64,000 bases of DNA from an uncultured Pelagibacteraceae bacterium (GTDB taxonomy: Bacteria > Pseudomonadota > Alphaproteobacteria > Pelagibacterales > AG-422-B15), in assembly GCA_902544525.1 (NCBI GenBank), contig CACCCN010000003.1:113818-177817 (forward strand), given 5' to 3'. The notes beneath the pieces are model-generated. The model was not told the origin of the DNA, made no database searches, and worked only from the letters and a program-made list of their open reading frames with translations. A program made the position numbers and the translations under genes. Below are positions 48,987 through 61,767 of the stretch, piece after piece (the first letter of the stretch is position 1; each line of letters begins with the position of its first letter).

Positions 48987-50168
48987 ATGTCAAAAAACTT
49001 AATTAATGCTCTGCAGATTGATCACAATTCAGTAAAATTTATAACGGCACAAGAAATAGAGATAGCAAATCAGGGCTCTATTATTCAAGTTTTGGGTATG
49101 TCAGAGAAAGTAGGTCACTGGGATACAGAAAGTACCATTGATAAGGATTTGCTAGCTTCATACATAAAATCTTCACATTTAGAAAATGAGAGAATTGCTG
49201 GTCAGAAAATTACCAGCACATTGGTAAGTGTTAATTCTGGAATTACCAGCAGATATATAACCCATGAACTTTTTTTTAATAACATTGTAATTACTGAGGA
49301 GCATATAAAATCTTTTTATGAATCTAAAGATTTTACTCAACTCTATGAGAACCAAGATATTCCAATACACACTTTACCTATAAGCTATAAAATAGATGAG
49401 AAGAAAATTGTTTCTGATCCAATTGGTCATAAAGCTCAGATGTTGACAGTAAAATGGCATGTAATAAGTATTAGTAAGAACCAACTAAAAGACATACATG
49501 ATTTATTAGATGCTAGTGATTTGCAAATGAAGCAGTGTGTTTTAGCATCATATGCCAGTAGTCTTGCTGCGATTAATGAAATGGAGTCTAGTCTAGGTGT
49601 AATTTGTTTGGATATTAATTATTATAAAACAGAAGTTACAATTATTATTGATGATCAATTAGTTTTTTTTGATAGCTCTGACGTGGGATTAAAATATGTC
49701 AACAATGACTTACAGAGTATCTTAAATATACCTGATGAAGATTCTGATAAATTGCGCATAAAATGGTCAAACGATAATAGTTCAAAGAATTTGGATGAAT
49801 CTGACATAAGAATTAAACAAATTATATCGTCTCGCTTAGAAGAGATTATTGAACTTGCACTAAAAAAATTAAAAATAAGTAAGTATTATGATCTAGCAAA
49901 TAGTCATGTAGTTCTGACGGGAGAAGGTGCTAAACATGCAGATATAATAGATTTAGCGACTAATATTTTTAAAACTAAAAATATTAGAATTGGATCACCC
50001 CAGAAAATTCACGGTCTTAAAACAATTATTGAAAATCCAAGTAATAGTACGTGTTTAGGTATGTTAAATTATGCGCTAAGTACTGAGTTTCAGTTTAATG
50101 CAAAAGATGAAAGTGATAAAAAAAAATCAGTCTTATCAATGCTTTATAATTTCTTTAAAGCAATTTAA
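48987..50168 (+). CDS. ftsA: Cell division protein FtsA with degenerate ATP site
   Basis: A 393-residue actin-like protein that tethers FtsZ to the membrane. Position after ftsQ, length, an adenosine-type motif VVLTGEGAKHADIIDLA (308-324) and a C-terminal amphipathic helix (KKSVLSMLYNFFKAI, 379-393) support FtsA. The nucleotide site is eroded. The first phosphate loop, usually LDIGTSK, reads LQIDHNSVK (9-17). The second, usually DIGGGTTD, reads DINYYKTE (209-216). The adenosine motif has GE in place of GG. ATP binding is therefore doubtful while membrane tethering may persist. ftsZ does not follow; lpxC does. Confidence 0.85.
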   Translation: MSKNLINALQIDHNSVKFITAQEIEIANQGSIIQVLGMSEKVGHWDTESTIDKDLLASYIKSSHLENERIAGQKITSTLVSVNSGITSRYITHELFFNNIVITEEHIKSFYESKDFTQLYENQDIPIHTLPISYKIDEKKIVSDPIGHKAQMLTVKWHVISISKNQLKDIHDLLDASDLQMKQCVLASYASSLAAINEMESSLGVICLDINYYKTEVTIIIDDQLVFFDSSDVGLKYVNNDLQSILNIPDEDSDKLRIKWSNDNSSKNLDESDIRIKQIISSRLEEIIELALKKLKISKYYDLANSHVVLTGEGAKHADIIDLATNIFKTKNIRIGSPQKIHGLKTIIENPSNSTCLGMLNYALSTEFQFNAKDESDKKKSVLSMLYNFFKAI

Positions 50169-50235
50169 TTTGAAATATTAAGTAACAAACATTGTGTTTT
50201 TTGGCTGAATTGAGCCATGTATATTGCATATCATA

Positions 50236-51171
50236 ATGAATAGTTATCAACAAATTACAATTAATAAGCCATGTTCATTTGAAGGTGTAACCCTACATTC
50301 AGGTGAATATTCTAAAATTACTCTGCACCCATCTCCAGCAAATACGGGTATCAAGTTTAAAAGGATTGATAGTAAGCTACCGAAGGGTCAAAATATAATA
50401 CCTGCTAACTTTAAAAATATTAGATCATCTCAACTGTGTACAACAATTGAAAATGATTACAATTTAAGTGTTAGCACTATTGAACATCTCATGGCGGCTC
50501 TGCATTCCTTTGGGATTGATAATTTATTAATTGATATAGACTCAAGTGAAATGCCGATTCTTGACGGTAGTTCAATTGAATTTACCAATGCGTTTTCTAA
50601 AATTGGGCTTAAAGAATTGAAAGCTAAAAAAAGATATTTGAAAATTTTAAAGAATGTTGAAGTAAAAAGGGATAATGCCTATGTAAGAATTAAACCAAGT
50701 GATGAATTGTCAATAAATTATACAATTGATTATCCAAATACAATTGTTGGTAAACAAAATATTTTTTTAGAAAATATTAATGCCGCTACTTTTAGTAATA
50801 ATTTAGCTGAGTGTAGAACTTTTACATTTGAATCTGAATTAGATAATTTAAGGTCCAATGGAATAATTAAAGGAGGTTCTCTTGACAATGCCCTTGTCTT
50901 CGGAAACAAAAAAACCCTAAATCAAGAAGGTTTGAGAACTATCAATGAGCCAGCAAAACATAAAGCTCTTGATGCGGTAGGAGATCTGTTTCTTGCTGGC
51001 AATTGTGTTATGGCACATATTGAGGCTTCTTGTGCTGGTCACAGCCTTATGCATGCAGCATTACATGAAATATTTTCAGATCCAAGCAACTGGAAAATAA
51101 TTACTCTTAGTGAAAAGACTGATTACACCATTCTTTCTGGTGAACTTTCTGTTAGTACTGCCAATCTTTAA
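50236..51171 (+). CDS. lpxC: UDP-3-O-acyl-N-acetylglucosamine deacetylase
   Basis: A 311-residue zinc enzyme for the committed step of lipid A synthesis. Zinc ligands are the His in IEHLMAALHSFGIDN (about 77-91) and the His and Asp in HKALDAVGDLFLAG (about 235-248); the last His region is CAGHSLMHA. The ATG at 50236 is preferred to the TTG at 50224. In the usual order ftsA-ftsZ-lpxC; here ftsZ is missing from between them. Its presence shows the cell makes lipopolysaccharide. Confidence 0.95.
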   Translation: MNSYQQITINKPCSFEGVTLHSGEYSKITLHPSPANTGIKFKRIDSKLPKGQNIIPANFKNIRSSQLCTTIENDYNLSVSTIEHLMAALHSFGIDNLLIDIDSSEMPILDGSSIEFTNAFSKIGLKELKAKKRYLKILKNVEVKRDNAYVRIKPSDELSINYTIDYPNTIVGKQNIFLENINAATFSNNLAECRTFTFESELDNLRSNGIIKGGSLDNALVFGNKKTLNQEGLRTINEPAKHKALDAVGDLFLAGNCVMAHIEASCAGHSLMHAALHEIFSDPSNWKIITLSEKTDYTILSGELSVSTANL

Positions 51172-51228
51172 TTAAAAAGATAAGCCTTTTATCTTCCTTA
51201 ATAATCAATAAAATATGCTTTTGTACAT

Positions 51229-55761
<4,533 letters not shown>

Positions 55762-55768
<7 letters not shown>

Positions 55769-58002
55769 GGGCTTAGAAAGTCAGAAATTAGTTTTTTAAT
55801 TCCATGATTATCAAAATCAACATGAACTTTTGAACCATCGACATGTTTTATTGTCCCAAGCCCAAACTTTTCATGCTCAACTTTTTGTCCGATTTTCAAC
55901 ATTATATCTTCATTTATGTCACGAACATTTTCTTCAGCTTCAATATCCATCACTGTTTGATAATTAGCATCCTCATCATAATTATAACCTATTGATTTTG
56001 GTTTTTTTGCAGCAAAATCTGAATCTTGGTTATATTCATCTAATACATTGTTACTGAAAGGATTGGTGTGTTCTGAAACATGGCTGATATTTTTGATTAA
56101 ATCTGGATCTAGTTCATCTATAAATCTTGATTGTAATGATGGCATCCAATTGTTCTGAAACCGTCTTGTTAAAGAAGTCGAAATATTTAAATTTTTCTTC
56201 GCCCTCGTTATACCCACGTAAGCTAATCTTCGCTCTTCTTCTATTCCCTTATTTCCAGACTCATCAATAGTTTTTTGATGTGGAAAAAGTCCTTCTTCCC
56301 ATCCAGGAAGAAAAACAAATTCGTACTCAAGACCTTTGGCTGCGTGCAAAGTCATTAGACTAACCTTACTGTCATTTTCGGTTTCATCTACTGCAGATAT
56401 TAGTGCAATGTGTTCAAGGAATTCCTCAATGCTAGCATAATCTTCCATAGCGACAGTAAGTTCCTTTATATTTTCAATCTTACTTAAGGCATTTATATTT
56501 TTGTCATTCTTTAGCATTTCCATATAGCCAGACTCATCTAGCAAGATCTTTAAAATATCATTAAATTTCTTAGATGATGTCATTTCCGTGCAACGATCAA
56601 TTAAAGAGATGAAGTTGGTTAAGCTCGATGATGCTTTTTTAGGAATCTCATCTGAGCCAGCTAGCAGTTGTGATGCCTGATATAATGATAGGCTTTTGTC
56701 TTTCGCTAGAGAGATAATCTTACCAAAAGATTTATCACCAATACCTCTTTTGGGGACAAGTAGCGCTCTTTCAAAAGCTACATCATCTTGTTTTTCATAT
56801 ACAAGTCGCAAGTAAGATATGGCATCTTTAATTTCGGCACGCTCATAGAATCTTATGCCACCGACGATTCGATATGGAACAGAATATTTTATTAGAGACT
56901 CTTCAATCTCTCTAGTTTGAAATGTTGCTCTAACGAGAACTGCCATTTCGTCAAAATTTGGCTGTGTTTGCGAGTACTTTAATATTTCCTTTGCTATTAG
57001 TGACGCTTCATCACCACTTGAATTCGTAAGATGAATATTAATTTTACTACCATCTCCCTGTTCTGAGTATAGTTCTTTACCTAACCTAAGTTCATTGTAG
57101 CTAATAAGTGATGAAGCAGATTTTAATATATTGTTTGTTGATCGATAGTTTTGCTCAAGCTTAATTGTTTTTGTATTTTGATTTTCTTTTTCAAACTTAA
57201 GCATATTATCTGCTTGAGCACCTCGCCAACTATAAATTGATTGGTCATCATCGCCAACACAGCAAATATTATGATGAAGACTTGATAACATTTTTAGCCA
57301 AATGTATTGAGCTGTATTGGTATCTTGATACTCATCTACAAGTATGAATTTAAAATTGTTACTATATCTTTTTAGAATGTCTTCAATTTTGAATAAATTA
57401 ATACACTGAAGTAAAAGATCACCAAAATCTAAACAGTTAATGTTAAAAAGCCTATTCTGATAAATCTTATAAATATTAGCAACTTTATCATCGATAAAGC
57501 TATCTAGATGATCTGCAGTAATATCACTAGGGTTTAGAGCTTTATTTTTCCAATGATCAATTTTTGACTGTACATACTTGGGCGAAATTTGAGACTGATC
57601 TAAGCCTTCAGATTTTAGTATTTGTTTTATAAGTGCAACTTGGTCATCTTTATCTAATATGGTAAAGGAGTTTTTTAAACTAATCGCTTCAGCATGGTTT
57701 CGGATAATTTTAGCACCAAGGGAATGAAAAGTTCCCATCCAGGGCATGCGATCAAAACGATTTGGGATCAGTGCCTGCACCCTTTCAGCCATTTCCCTTG
57801 CGGCTTTATTGGTAAAAGTAACACATAAAATTTGTGAAGGCTGTGCTACATTTTGATCAAGAATATAAGCCACTCTAGTTGTAAGAACTCTAGTTTTACC
57901 AGTTCCTGCGCCAGCTAATACAAGATTAGGCCCTTCAATACTTTGTACGGCCTCAAGCTGCTTTGGGTTGAGTAAAGATAAATATTCGGGTGCTACAGAC
58001 AT
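55762..58002 (-). CDS. uvrD: ATP-dependent DNA helicase UvrD/PcrA
   Basis: A 746-residue superfamily 1A 3'-5' helicase. Walker A GAGTGKTRVLTTR (about 32-44), motif Ia CVTFTNKAAREMAERV, motif II DEYQDTN, motif III GDDDQSIYSWRGA, motif IV LEQNYRS, motif V VSLMTLHAAKGLE and motif VI RLAYVGITRAKKNL are all present. The C-terminal Tudor-like segment FGLGTIKHVDGSKVHVDF resembles PcrA/UvrD. It removes UvrC and the excised strand in repair. Starts 1 bp after the ribbon-helix-helix gene. Confidence 0.96.
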
Positions 58003-58003
58003 A

Positions 58004-58207
58004 CTAATTATTCTTTAGATGATTCAATATATATAATCTAATTGCACTAGATAAATTTTGTGTTTTTTTATTTTTATCAATATTAGAAATAATTGCCGTC
58101 AAGGATTTAGCCTCTTTTTTAGAAATTAACTTTAATTCTTGCCAAAATTCTGTCTCAATGAACACACTGGTATTATGTCCATTGACTTTTACGGTATGCT
58201 TATTCAC
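58004..58207 (-). CDS. Ribbon-helix-helix domain protein
   Basis: A 67-residue basic protein: a short strand (MNKHTVKVNGHNTSVFIE) followed by helices (EFWQELKLISKKEAKSLTAIIS and LSSAIRLYILNHL). This is the pattern of the small alphaproteobacterial ribbon-helix-helix proteins often found beside fumC. The fumC-RHH-helicase order here fits that context. Likely DNA-binding; targets unknown. Confidence 0.75.
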   Translation of the reverse strand: MNKHTVKVNGHNTSVFIETEFWQELKLISKKEAKSLTAIISNIDKNKKTQNLSSAIRLYILNHLKNN

Positions 58208-58217
58208 AAGATATAAC

Positions 58218-59609
58218 TTAGGAAGCGCTCACCATCTTGCTTGGATCAAGTAGAGACTTCATTTTTCGTGGTTCTATATATTTCAATATTGCATTAGCTT
58301 CCGTTAGTGAAATCCCCTTTTTATGAGCGAGTTTAGCCATTTCAGCGGCTTTAGCATAACCTATTTCAGGTGCTAGAGCTGTTACCAGCATAAGGGAGTT
58401 GTTTAATCCATTTTTAATATTTTTTAAGTTTGGCTTAATGCCTTTTAGACATTTGTCGTTAAAGTTATTTATACCAGTATATAATAATTGAATAGATTTG
58501 ATTATGTTTAGTCCAATTAGCGGCTTAAAGGCGTTGAGCTCAAAATGTCCCTGAGAGCAAGCTACAGTCATAGTATTGTGCATACCCATTACCTGTAAAC
58601 ATGCCATTGTCAGTGCCTCACTTTGGGTTGGATTAACCTTTCCTGGCATTATAGAAGAGCCTGGTTCGTTTTCAGGGAGACTAAGCTCTCCAAGTCCTGA
58701 GCGTGGCCCGGATGCAAGTAATCTAATATCATTGGCAATCTTAAATAGATCAGTAGCCAAAACATTTAATGCTCCAGATAATTCTAATATAGCATCATGT
58801 GCTGCTAATGCCTGAAATTTATTTGTTGCTGTTCTGAATTTTATTTTTGTCGCTTTACTAATTTCAATAGCAACTAACTTATCAAAATTTTTCTTAGTAT
58901 TTAATCCGGTACCAACAGCGGTTCCACCTTGAGCTAGGGATAAGACACCATCATTGGCAGTATTTATTCTTTTTATATTTGCGCTAATCTGTGCAGCATA
59001 TCCTGAAAATTCTTGCCCAAGTGAAAGAGGCGTTGCGTCTTGCAAGTGAGTCCTGCCAATTTTTATAATCTTACCCCATTTTTTGGCTTGTAATTTAAGC
59101 GTCGTTTCTATCTTTTTCAGCGCTGGCAGCATATTATTTTTAATTTGAATAGCTGTAGCAATATTTATAGCTGATGGAAATGAGTCATTTGTAGATTGAC
59201 ACATGTTAACATGGTCATTTGGATGCACAGGGCTATTAGAACCAAATGGTTTTCCTAATTTTTTATTGGCTAAATTTGCAATAACCTCATTAACATTCAT
59301 ATTTGTTTGTGTACCTGAGCCAGTTTGCCATACAGACAATGGGAATTGATCATCATACTTACCTGATAATACTGTATTTGCTGATTGGACAATTGCATTA
59401 GCAATTTTTGATGAAATATTTTTTTGCTTTAAATTGGCTTTTGCACATGAAAGTTTTATCACTGCCATAGCATGTATAATTTCAATTGGCATGATATCAT
59501 TGCCAATTTTAAAATTTTGCAGAGATCTTTGTGTTTGTGCTCCCCAAAGTTTGTCATTTGCAACAGCAACTTTTCCTAGGGTATCACTTTCTATTCTCTT
59601 TTTTACCAT
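58218..59609 (-). CDS. fumC: Fumarate hydratase class II
   Basis: A 463-residue homotetrameric TCA-cycle enzyme that interconverts fumarate and malate. Conserved regions are SGTQTNMNVNEVIAN (about 98-112), GRTHLQDATPLSLGQEFSG with the catalytic His (about 186-204), the superfamily signature GSSIMPGKVNPTQSEA (about 318-333), and DPSKM near the end. The aspartase alternative is unlikely given the SGTQTNMN form. First gene of the minus-strand set ending with pepP. Confidence 0.96.
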   Translation of the reverse strand: MVKKRIESDTLGKVAVANDKLWGAQTQRSLQNFKIGNDIMPIEIIHAMAVIKLSCAKANLKQKNISSKIANAIVQSANTVLSGKYDDQFPLSVWQTGSGTQTNMNVNEVIANLANKKLGKPFGSNSPVHPNDHVNMCQSTNDSFPSAINIATAIQIKNNMLPALKKIETTLKLQAKKWGKIIKIGRTHLQDATPLSLGQEFSGYAAQISANIKRINTANDGVLSLAQGGTAVGTGLNTKKNFDKLVAIEISKATKIKFRTATNKFQALAAHDAILELSGALNVLATDLFKIANDIRLLASGPRSGLGELSLPENEPGSSIMPGKVNPTQSEALTMACLQVMGMHNTMTVACSQGHFELNAFKPLIGLNIIKSIQLLYTGINNFNDKCLKGIKPNLKNIKNGLNNSLMLVTALAPEIGYAKAAEMAKLAHKKGISLTEANAILKYIEPRKMKSLLDPSKMVSAS

Positions 59610-59745
59610 GAATTATGAAATTAATAGATTCTCTTACTATATTATATGGTTACTATTCTTGAATATTCAAGGTTATTAGCCACATTCTAGTAAGAAAGCA
59701 TGTAAGAATTAGCGTAGTTTATATATATAATGTAAAAACATAATT

Positions 59746-59973
59746 ATGAAATTTCTAGTAACTTTTAAAGTTGAATGGGATAATGATTATGAGTTCGTTG
59801 ATTTTGAATTTGATTCTAAAGACCTGGAGTCACTGCATAAAAATATCAAGCTTGCTATTGCTGAAAACTATTTAGAACCAGAACGTGATATTAAAAAGAC
59901 AATAAAAGGCAAGATTCAAACAACATGCATTTTAGTAAAGGATAGTACAGGCAAAAAAGTTTATTCAATATAA
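59746..59973 (+). CDS. Hypothetical protein, 75 residues, abutting the outermost ssrA repeat
   Basis: I do not recognise this small acidic soluble protein (MKFLVTFKVEWDNDYEF). It is predicted as mixed strand and helix. Its stop lies 3 bases before the first copy of the ssrA 3'-end repeat. That is the same layout as the last gene of each islet, so it is either the original chromosomal neighbour of ssrA or cargo of an older insertion whose left repeat has been lost. No repeat copy is visible between fumC and this gene. Confidence 0.6.
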   Translation: MKFLVTFKVEWDNDYEFVDFEFDSKDLESLHKNIKLAIAENYLEPERDIKKTIKGKIQTTCILVKDSTGKKVYSI

Positions 59974-59976
59974 AGC

Positions 59977-59994
59977 GGGAGACTTCTGTTGCCC
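59977..59994 (-). repeat. ssrA 3'-end direct repeat, copy A (outer attachment site)
   Basis: GGGAGACTTCTGTTGCCC on the plus strand, identical over 18 bases to the ssrA copy at 62669-62686. It marks the far end of the integrated region. The following TTCTCC lets it form a GGAGA/TCTCC hairpin. Confidence 0.85.
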
Positions 59995-60127
59995 TTCTCC
60001 AAATATAAGTTATTCATATTATTCAATTAATTTCAAGGTTCGTAGTAAAGTTCGTAGTAATTGACTAGTAGTTTCGTTATTTCTCGTTATTTGATTTCTT
60101 TCGGGGTGTAATTGGGTATGATTTTAA
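59995..60127 (+). repeat. Left-end leader of mini-island 1
   Basis: Noncoding leader homologous to 61621-61767. Shared landmarks sit at identical distances from the repeat start: TTCGTAGT at offset 62 (60039) and AGTTTCGT-ATT-CTCGTTA at offset 93 (60070), followed by GGGGTGTAATT. TTCGTAGTAA occurs twice here, 12 bases apart (60039 and 60051), and may be recombinase or regulator binding sites. It would also carry the promoter of the cargo genes. Confidence 0.7.
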
Positions 60128-60634
60128 ATGGTAAAAAATTTTTCCTCTAAGTTATCTGGACAGATAGGCGAGAATCTCGTGGTTGCTGAATTAGGAAGAA
60201 GAGGAATAATAGCGACCGCGTTCGCAGGAAATGTTCCAGAAATAGATATACTTGCCTACAAGGATGGACAATCTATTCCAATACAAGTTAAAGCATTAAA
60301 AGAAGGAAGTTTGAGAACGAGGGCAGATAACTATTTAAATATTGATTTTGATGGAAAAACACAGAAAGTTTTAGGAAAAAGAAAAGATATAAATCGTCAA
60401 CTCATCTTTATAATTGTTAAAATTAGTAAGCGAATTGGGGAAGATAAATTCTACATATGTGAACAAGGTGTATTACAAGACCTTGTATTCAAAGAACACA
60501 GTTCATTTCTTAAAAAACATAATGGAATTAGACCAAGGAATCCATCTTCATTTGATAGTTCTGTAAATTTAGAAGACTTAGAAGTTTTTATTAATAACTG
60601 GGATTTAATCCTAAAAAAAATAGATGAAATTTGA
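60128..60634 (+). CDS. PD-(D/E)XK-superfamily nuclease
   Basis: A 168-residue protein. The N-terminal half has the restriction-endonuclease-like core: E15 in SGQIGENLVVAELGRRG, D40 in VPEIDILAY and the Q53-x-K55 pair in IPIQVKAL, the classical E...D...QxK active site. The C-terminal half (LEDLEVFINNWDLILKKI) is helical and unassigned. It resembles small archaeal and bacterial Holliday-junction-resolvase-like or DUF-type nucleases of mobile elements. First gene of island 1; its stop overlaps the next gene by 11 bases. A defence role is inference from context. Confidence 0.72.
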   Translation: MVKNFSSKLSGQIGENLVVAELGRRGIIATAFAGNVPEIDILAYKDGQSIPIQVKALKEGSLRTRADNYLNIDFDGKTQKVLGKRKDINRQLIFIIVKISKRIGEDKFYICEQGVLQDLVFKEHSSFLKKHNGIRPRNPSSFDSSVNLEDLEVFINNWDLILKKIDEI

Positions 60635-60902
60635 TGATTATGAATCGATAAAAGTTTTTCTTAAAGAAAACCGTTTTGTTTGCCCATTACCAATTGAGTG
60701 GAACGAAATTTATCAATTAATTGATAAACCTCAAATTCGTCCTCCCTTGATTTTGAGTGCTTGGCATCACACAAGTAATAATGATAAAAAAATAAGATTC
60801 TTAGAACATGCCCTTCATGCATCAAGAGACAAAGAAGCAATGAAAAAATTATCAACCTATCTAGAAAAATTAAATAAAGAGAACTGGTTAAGGGAAAATT
60901 AG
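60624..60902 (+). CDS. Hypothetical island protein, 92 residues
   Basis: Not recognised. It is a soluble, mostly helical protein (MKFDDYESIKVFLKENRF; the Trp-rich PIEWNEIYQLI and LSAWHHTSN; then a charged helix RFLEHALHASRDKEAMKKLSTYLEKL). It overlaps the preceding nuclease gene by 11 bases and is followed after 14 bases by the EEP-type gene, so the three are probably co-translated. Size and position would suit an inhibitor or specificity partner of one of the nucleases, but nothing in the sequence proves it. Confidence 0.65.
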   Translation: MKFDDYESIKVFLKENRFVCPLPIEWNEIYQLIDKPQIRPPLILSAWHHTSNNDKKIRFLEHALHASRDKEAMKKLSTYLEKLNKENWLREN

Positions 60903-60916
60903 ATAAGTCGTATAAA

Positions 60917-61600
60917 ATGAAAATTATCACTTGGAACTGTAATCTTAATTTAGTTAAAAAATTTGAACATATTAGTAAAGAATCCCCTGATATTGCAATT
61001 ATTCAAGAATGTGAAAAATTAGATGAGAATTATTTTCCAAATTCTAAATATTTTTGGTTGGGTAAAAATGAAAAAAAAGGATTAGGAATAATTGTTTTTA
61101 ATCATTCTGCAAAAGTAAGTGAGTCACTTAATGAAAAACTTATCTATTTCCTACCTATTCAAACTGATATTTTAGATATCATAGGAGTTTGGGCATACAA
61201 TTACAGAGCGGCACCAAAGTTTGGGGTTGGTTTTAGTGGCAATACTTCAGATGCATTAACTAATTATGAGGCACTATTATCATCTAATTCAAAAGTACTG
61301 TTTGCGGGGGACTTTAATAATTCAGTTATTTGGGATAAAGGAAATAAAGAAAATGATTTTCTAAATATTAATAATAAATTAAATAGTTTAGGTCTGAAAA
61401 GTTCTTATCACGAATATACAAATGAAAAATTTGGTGAAGAAAGTAAAGGAACTTTATTTCATATCAAAAAACAGAATAAACCCTACTTCATTGATTACAT
61501 TTTTTATAAAGAAATGAATTTAAGTAAAGTTTATGTTGGTCAATATGATGAGTGGATATCTTTAAGTGACCATATGCCAGTAACTGCTGAATTTCAATGA
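60917..61600 (+). CDS. Endonuclease/exonuclease/phosphatase (EEP)-fold protein
   Basis: A 227-residue enzyme with all the EEP catalytic blocks: N8 in ITWNCN, E32 in IIQECE, the DxN pair in FAGDFNNS (about 130-137), the Asp in FIDYIFYKE (about 197) and SDHMP near residue 217. Members are DNases (exonuclease III-like), RNA deadenylases, phosphodiesterases or sphingomyelinases; the short form without a signal peptide suggests an intracellular nucleic acid substrate. Last gene of island 1; its stop is right beside repeat copy B. Confidence 0.78.
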   Translation: MKIITWNCNLNLVKKFEHISKESPDIAIIQECEKLDENYFPNSKYFWLGKNEKKGLGIIVFNHSAKVSESLNEKLIYFLPIQTDILDIIGVWAYNYRAAPKFGVGFSGNTSDALTNYEALLSSNSKVLFAGDFNNSVIWDKGNKENDFLNINNKLNSLGLKSSYHEYTNEKFGEESKGTLFHIKKQNKPYFIDYIFYKEMNLSKVYVGQYDEWISLSDHMPVTAEFQ

Positions 61601-61603
61601 AGT

Positions 61604-61620
61604 GGGAGACTTCTGTTGCC
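61604..61620 (-). repeat. ssrA 3'-end direct repeat, copy B (junction of the two islands)
   Basis: GGGAGACTTCTGTTGCC, 17 of 17 identical to ssrA, preceded by GT as in the ssrA copy (GTGGGAG). The next bases TGTCTCT allow a GAGAC/GTCTC hairpin. It serves as right end of island 1 and left end of island 2. Confidence 0.85.
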
Positions 61621-61767
61621 TGTCTCTAAGCGATATTTAATAGTATATCTTAAATTTTAGCAACCTTCGTAGTTGCCTTCTTAGTTTTGCGCACCCAGTT
61701 TCGTGATTGCTCGTTAGTCTTCTTTTGGAGTGTAATTTAGTTCATTTTCATTTAAATTATGTTCATT
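61621..61767 (+). repeat. Left-end leader of mini-island 2
   Basis: Counterpart of 59995-60127. TTCGTAGT lies at 61666 (offset 62 from the repeat start) and AGTTTCGTGATTGCTCGTTA at 61697 (offset 93), followed by GGAGTGTAATT at 61727-61737. By eye about three quarters of positions match over the 41-44 bases from offset 93, while the cargo genes of the two islands are unrelated. Confidence 0.7.

Larger units (their letters stand above)
59977..61603 (+). mobile_element. ssrA-associated mini-island 1 (nuclease cargo, no recombinase)
   Basis: A 1627-bp unit from repeat copy A up to copy B. Order: repeat, noncoding leader of about 135 bp, PD-(D/E)XK nuclease gene, 92-residue gene, EEP-type nuclease gene, whose stop is 3 bases before GGGAGAC of copy B. 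The repeat is the 3' end of the ssrA coding piece, a classic integration site, and its orientation is consistent with a site-specific insertion that regenerates ssrA. No integrase, transposase or terminal inverted repeat is present, so movement would need a recombinase from elsewhere. Confidence 0.7.

Noticed and set aside
50169-50235. Remnant of ftsZ between ftsA and lpxC
   Set aside because: Only 67 bp with a small GGCT/AGCC hairpin; no FtsZ-like coding sequence can be read in any frame.
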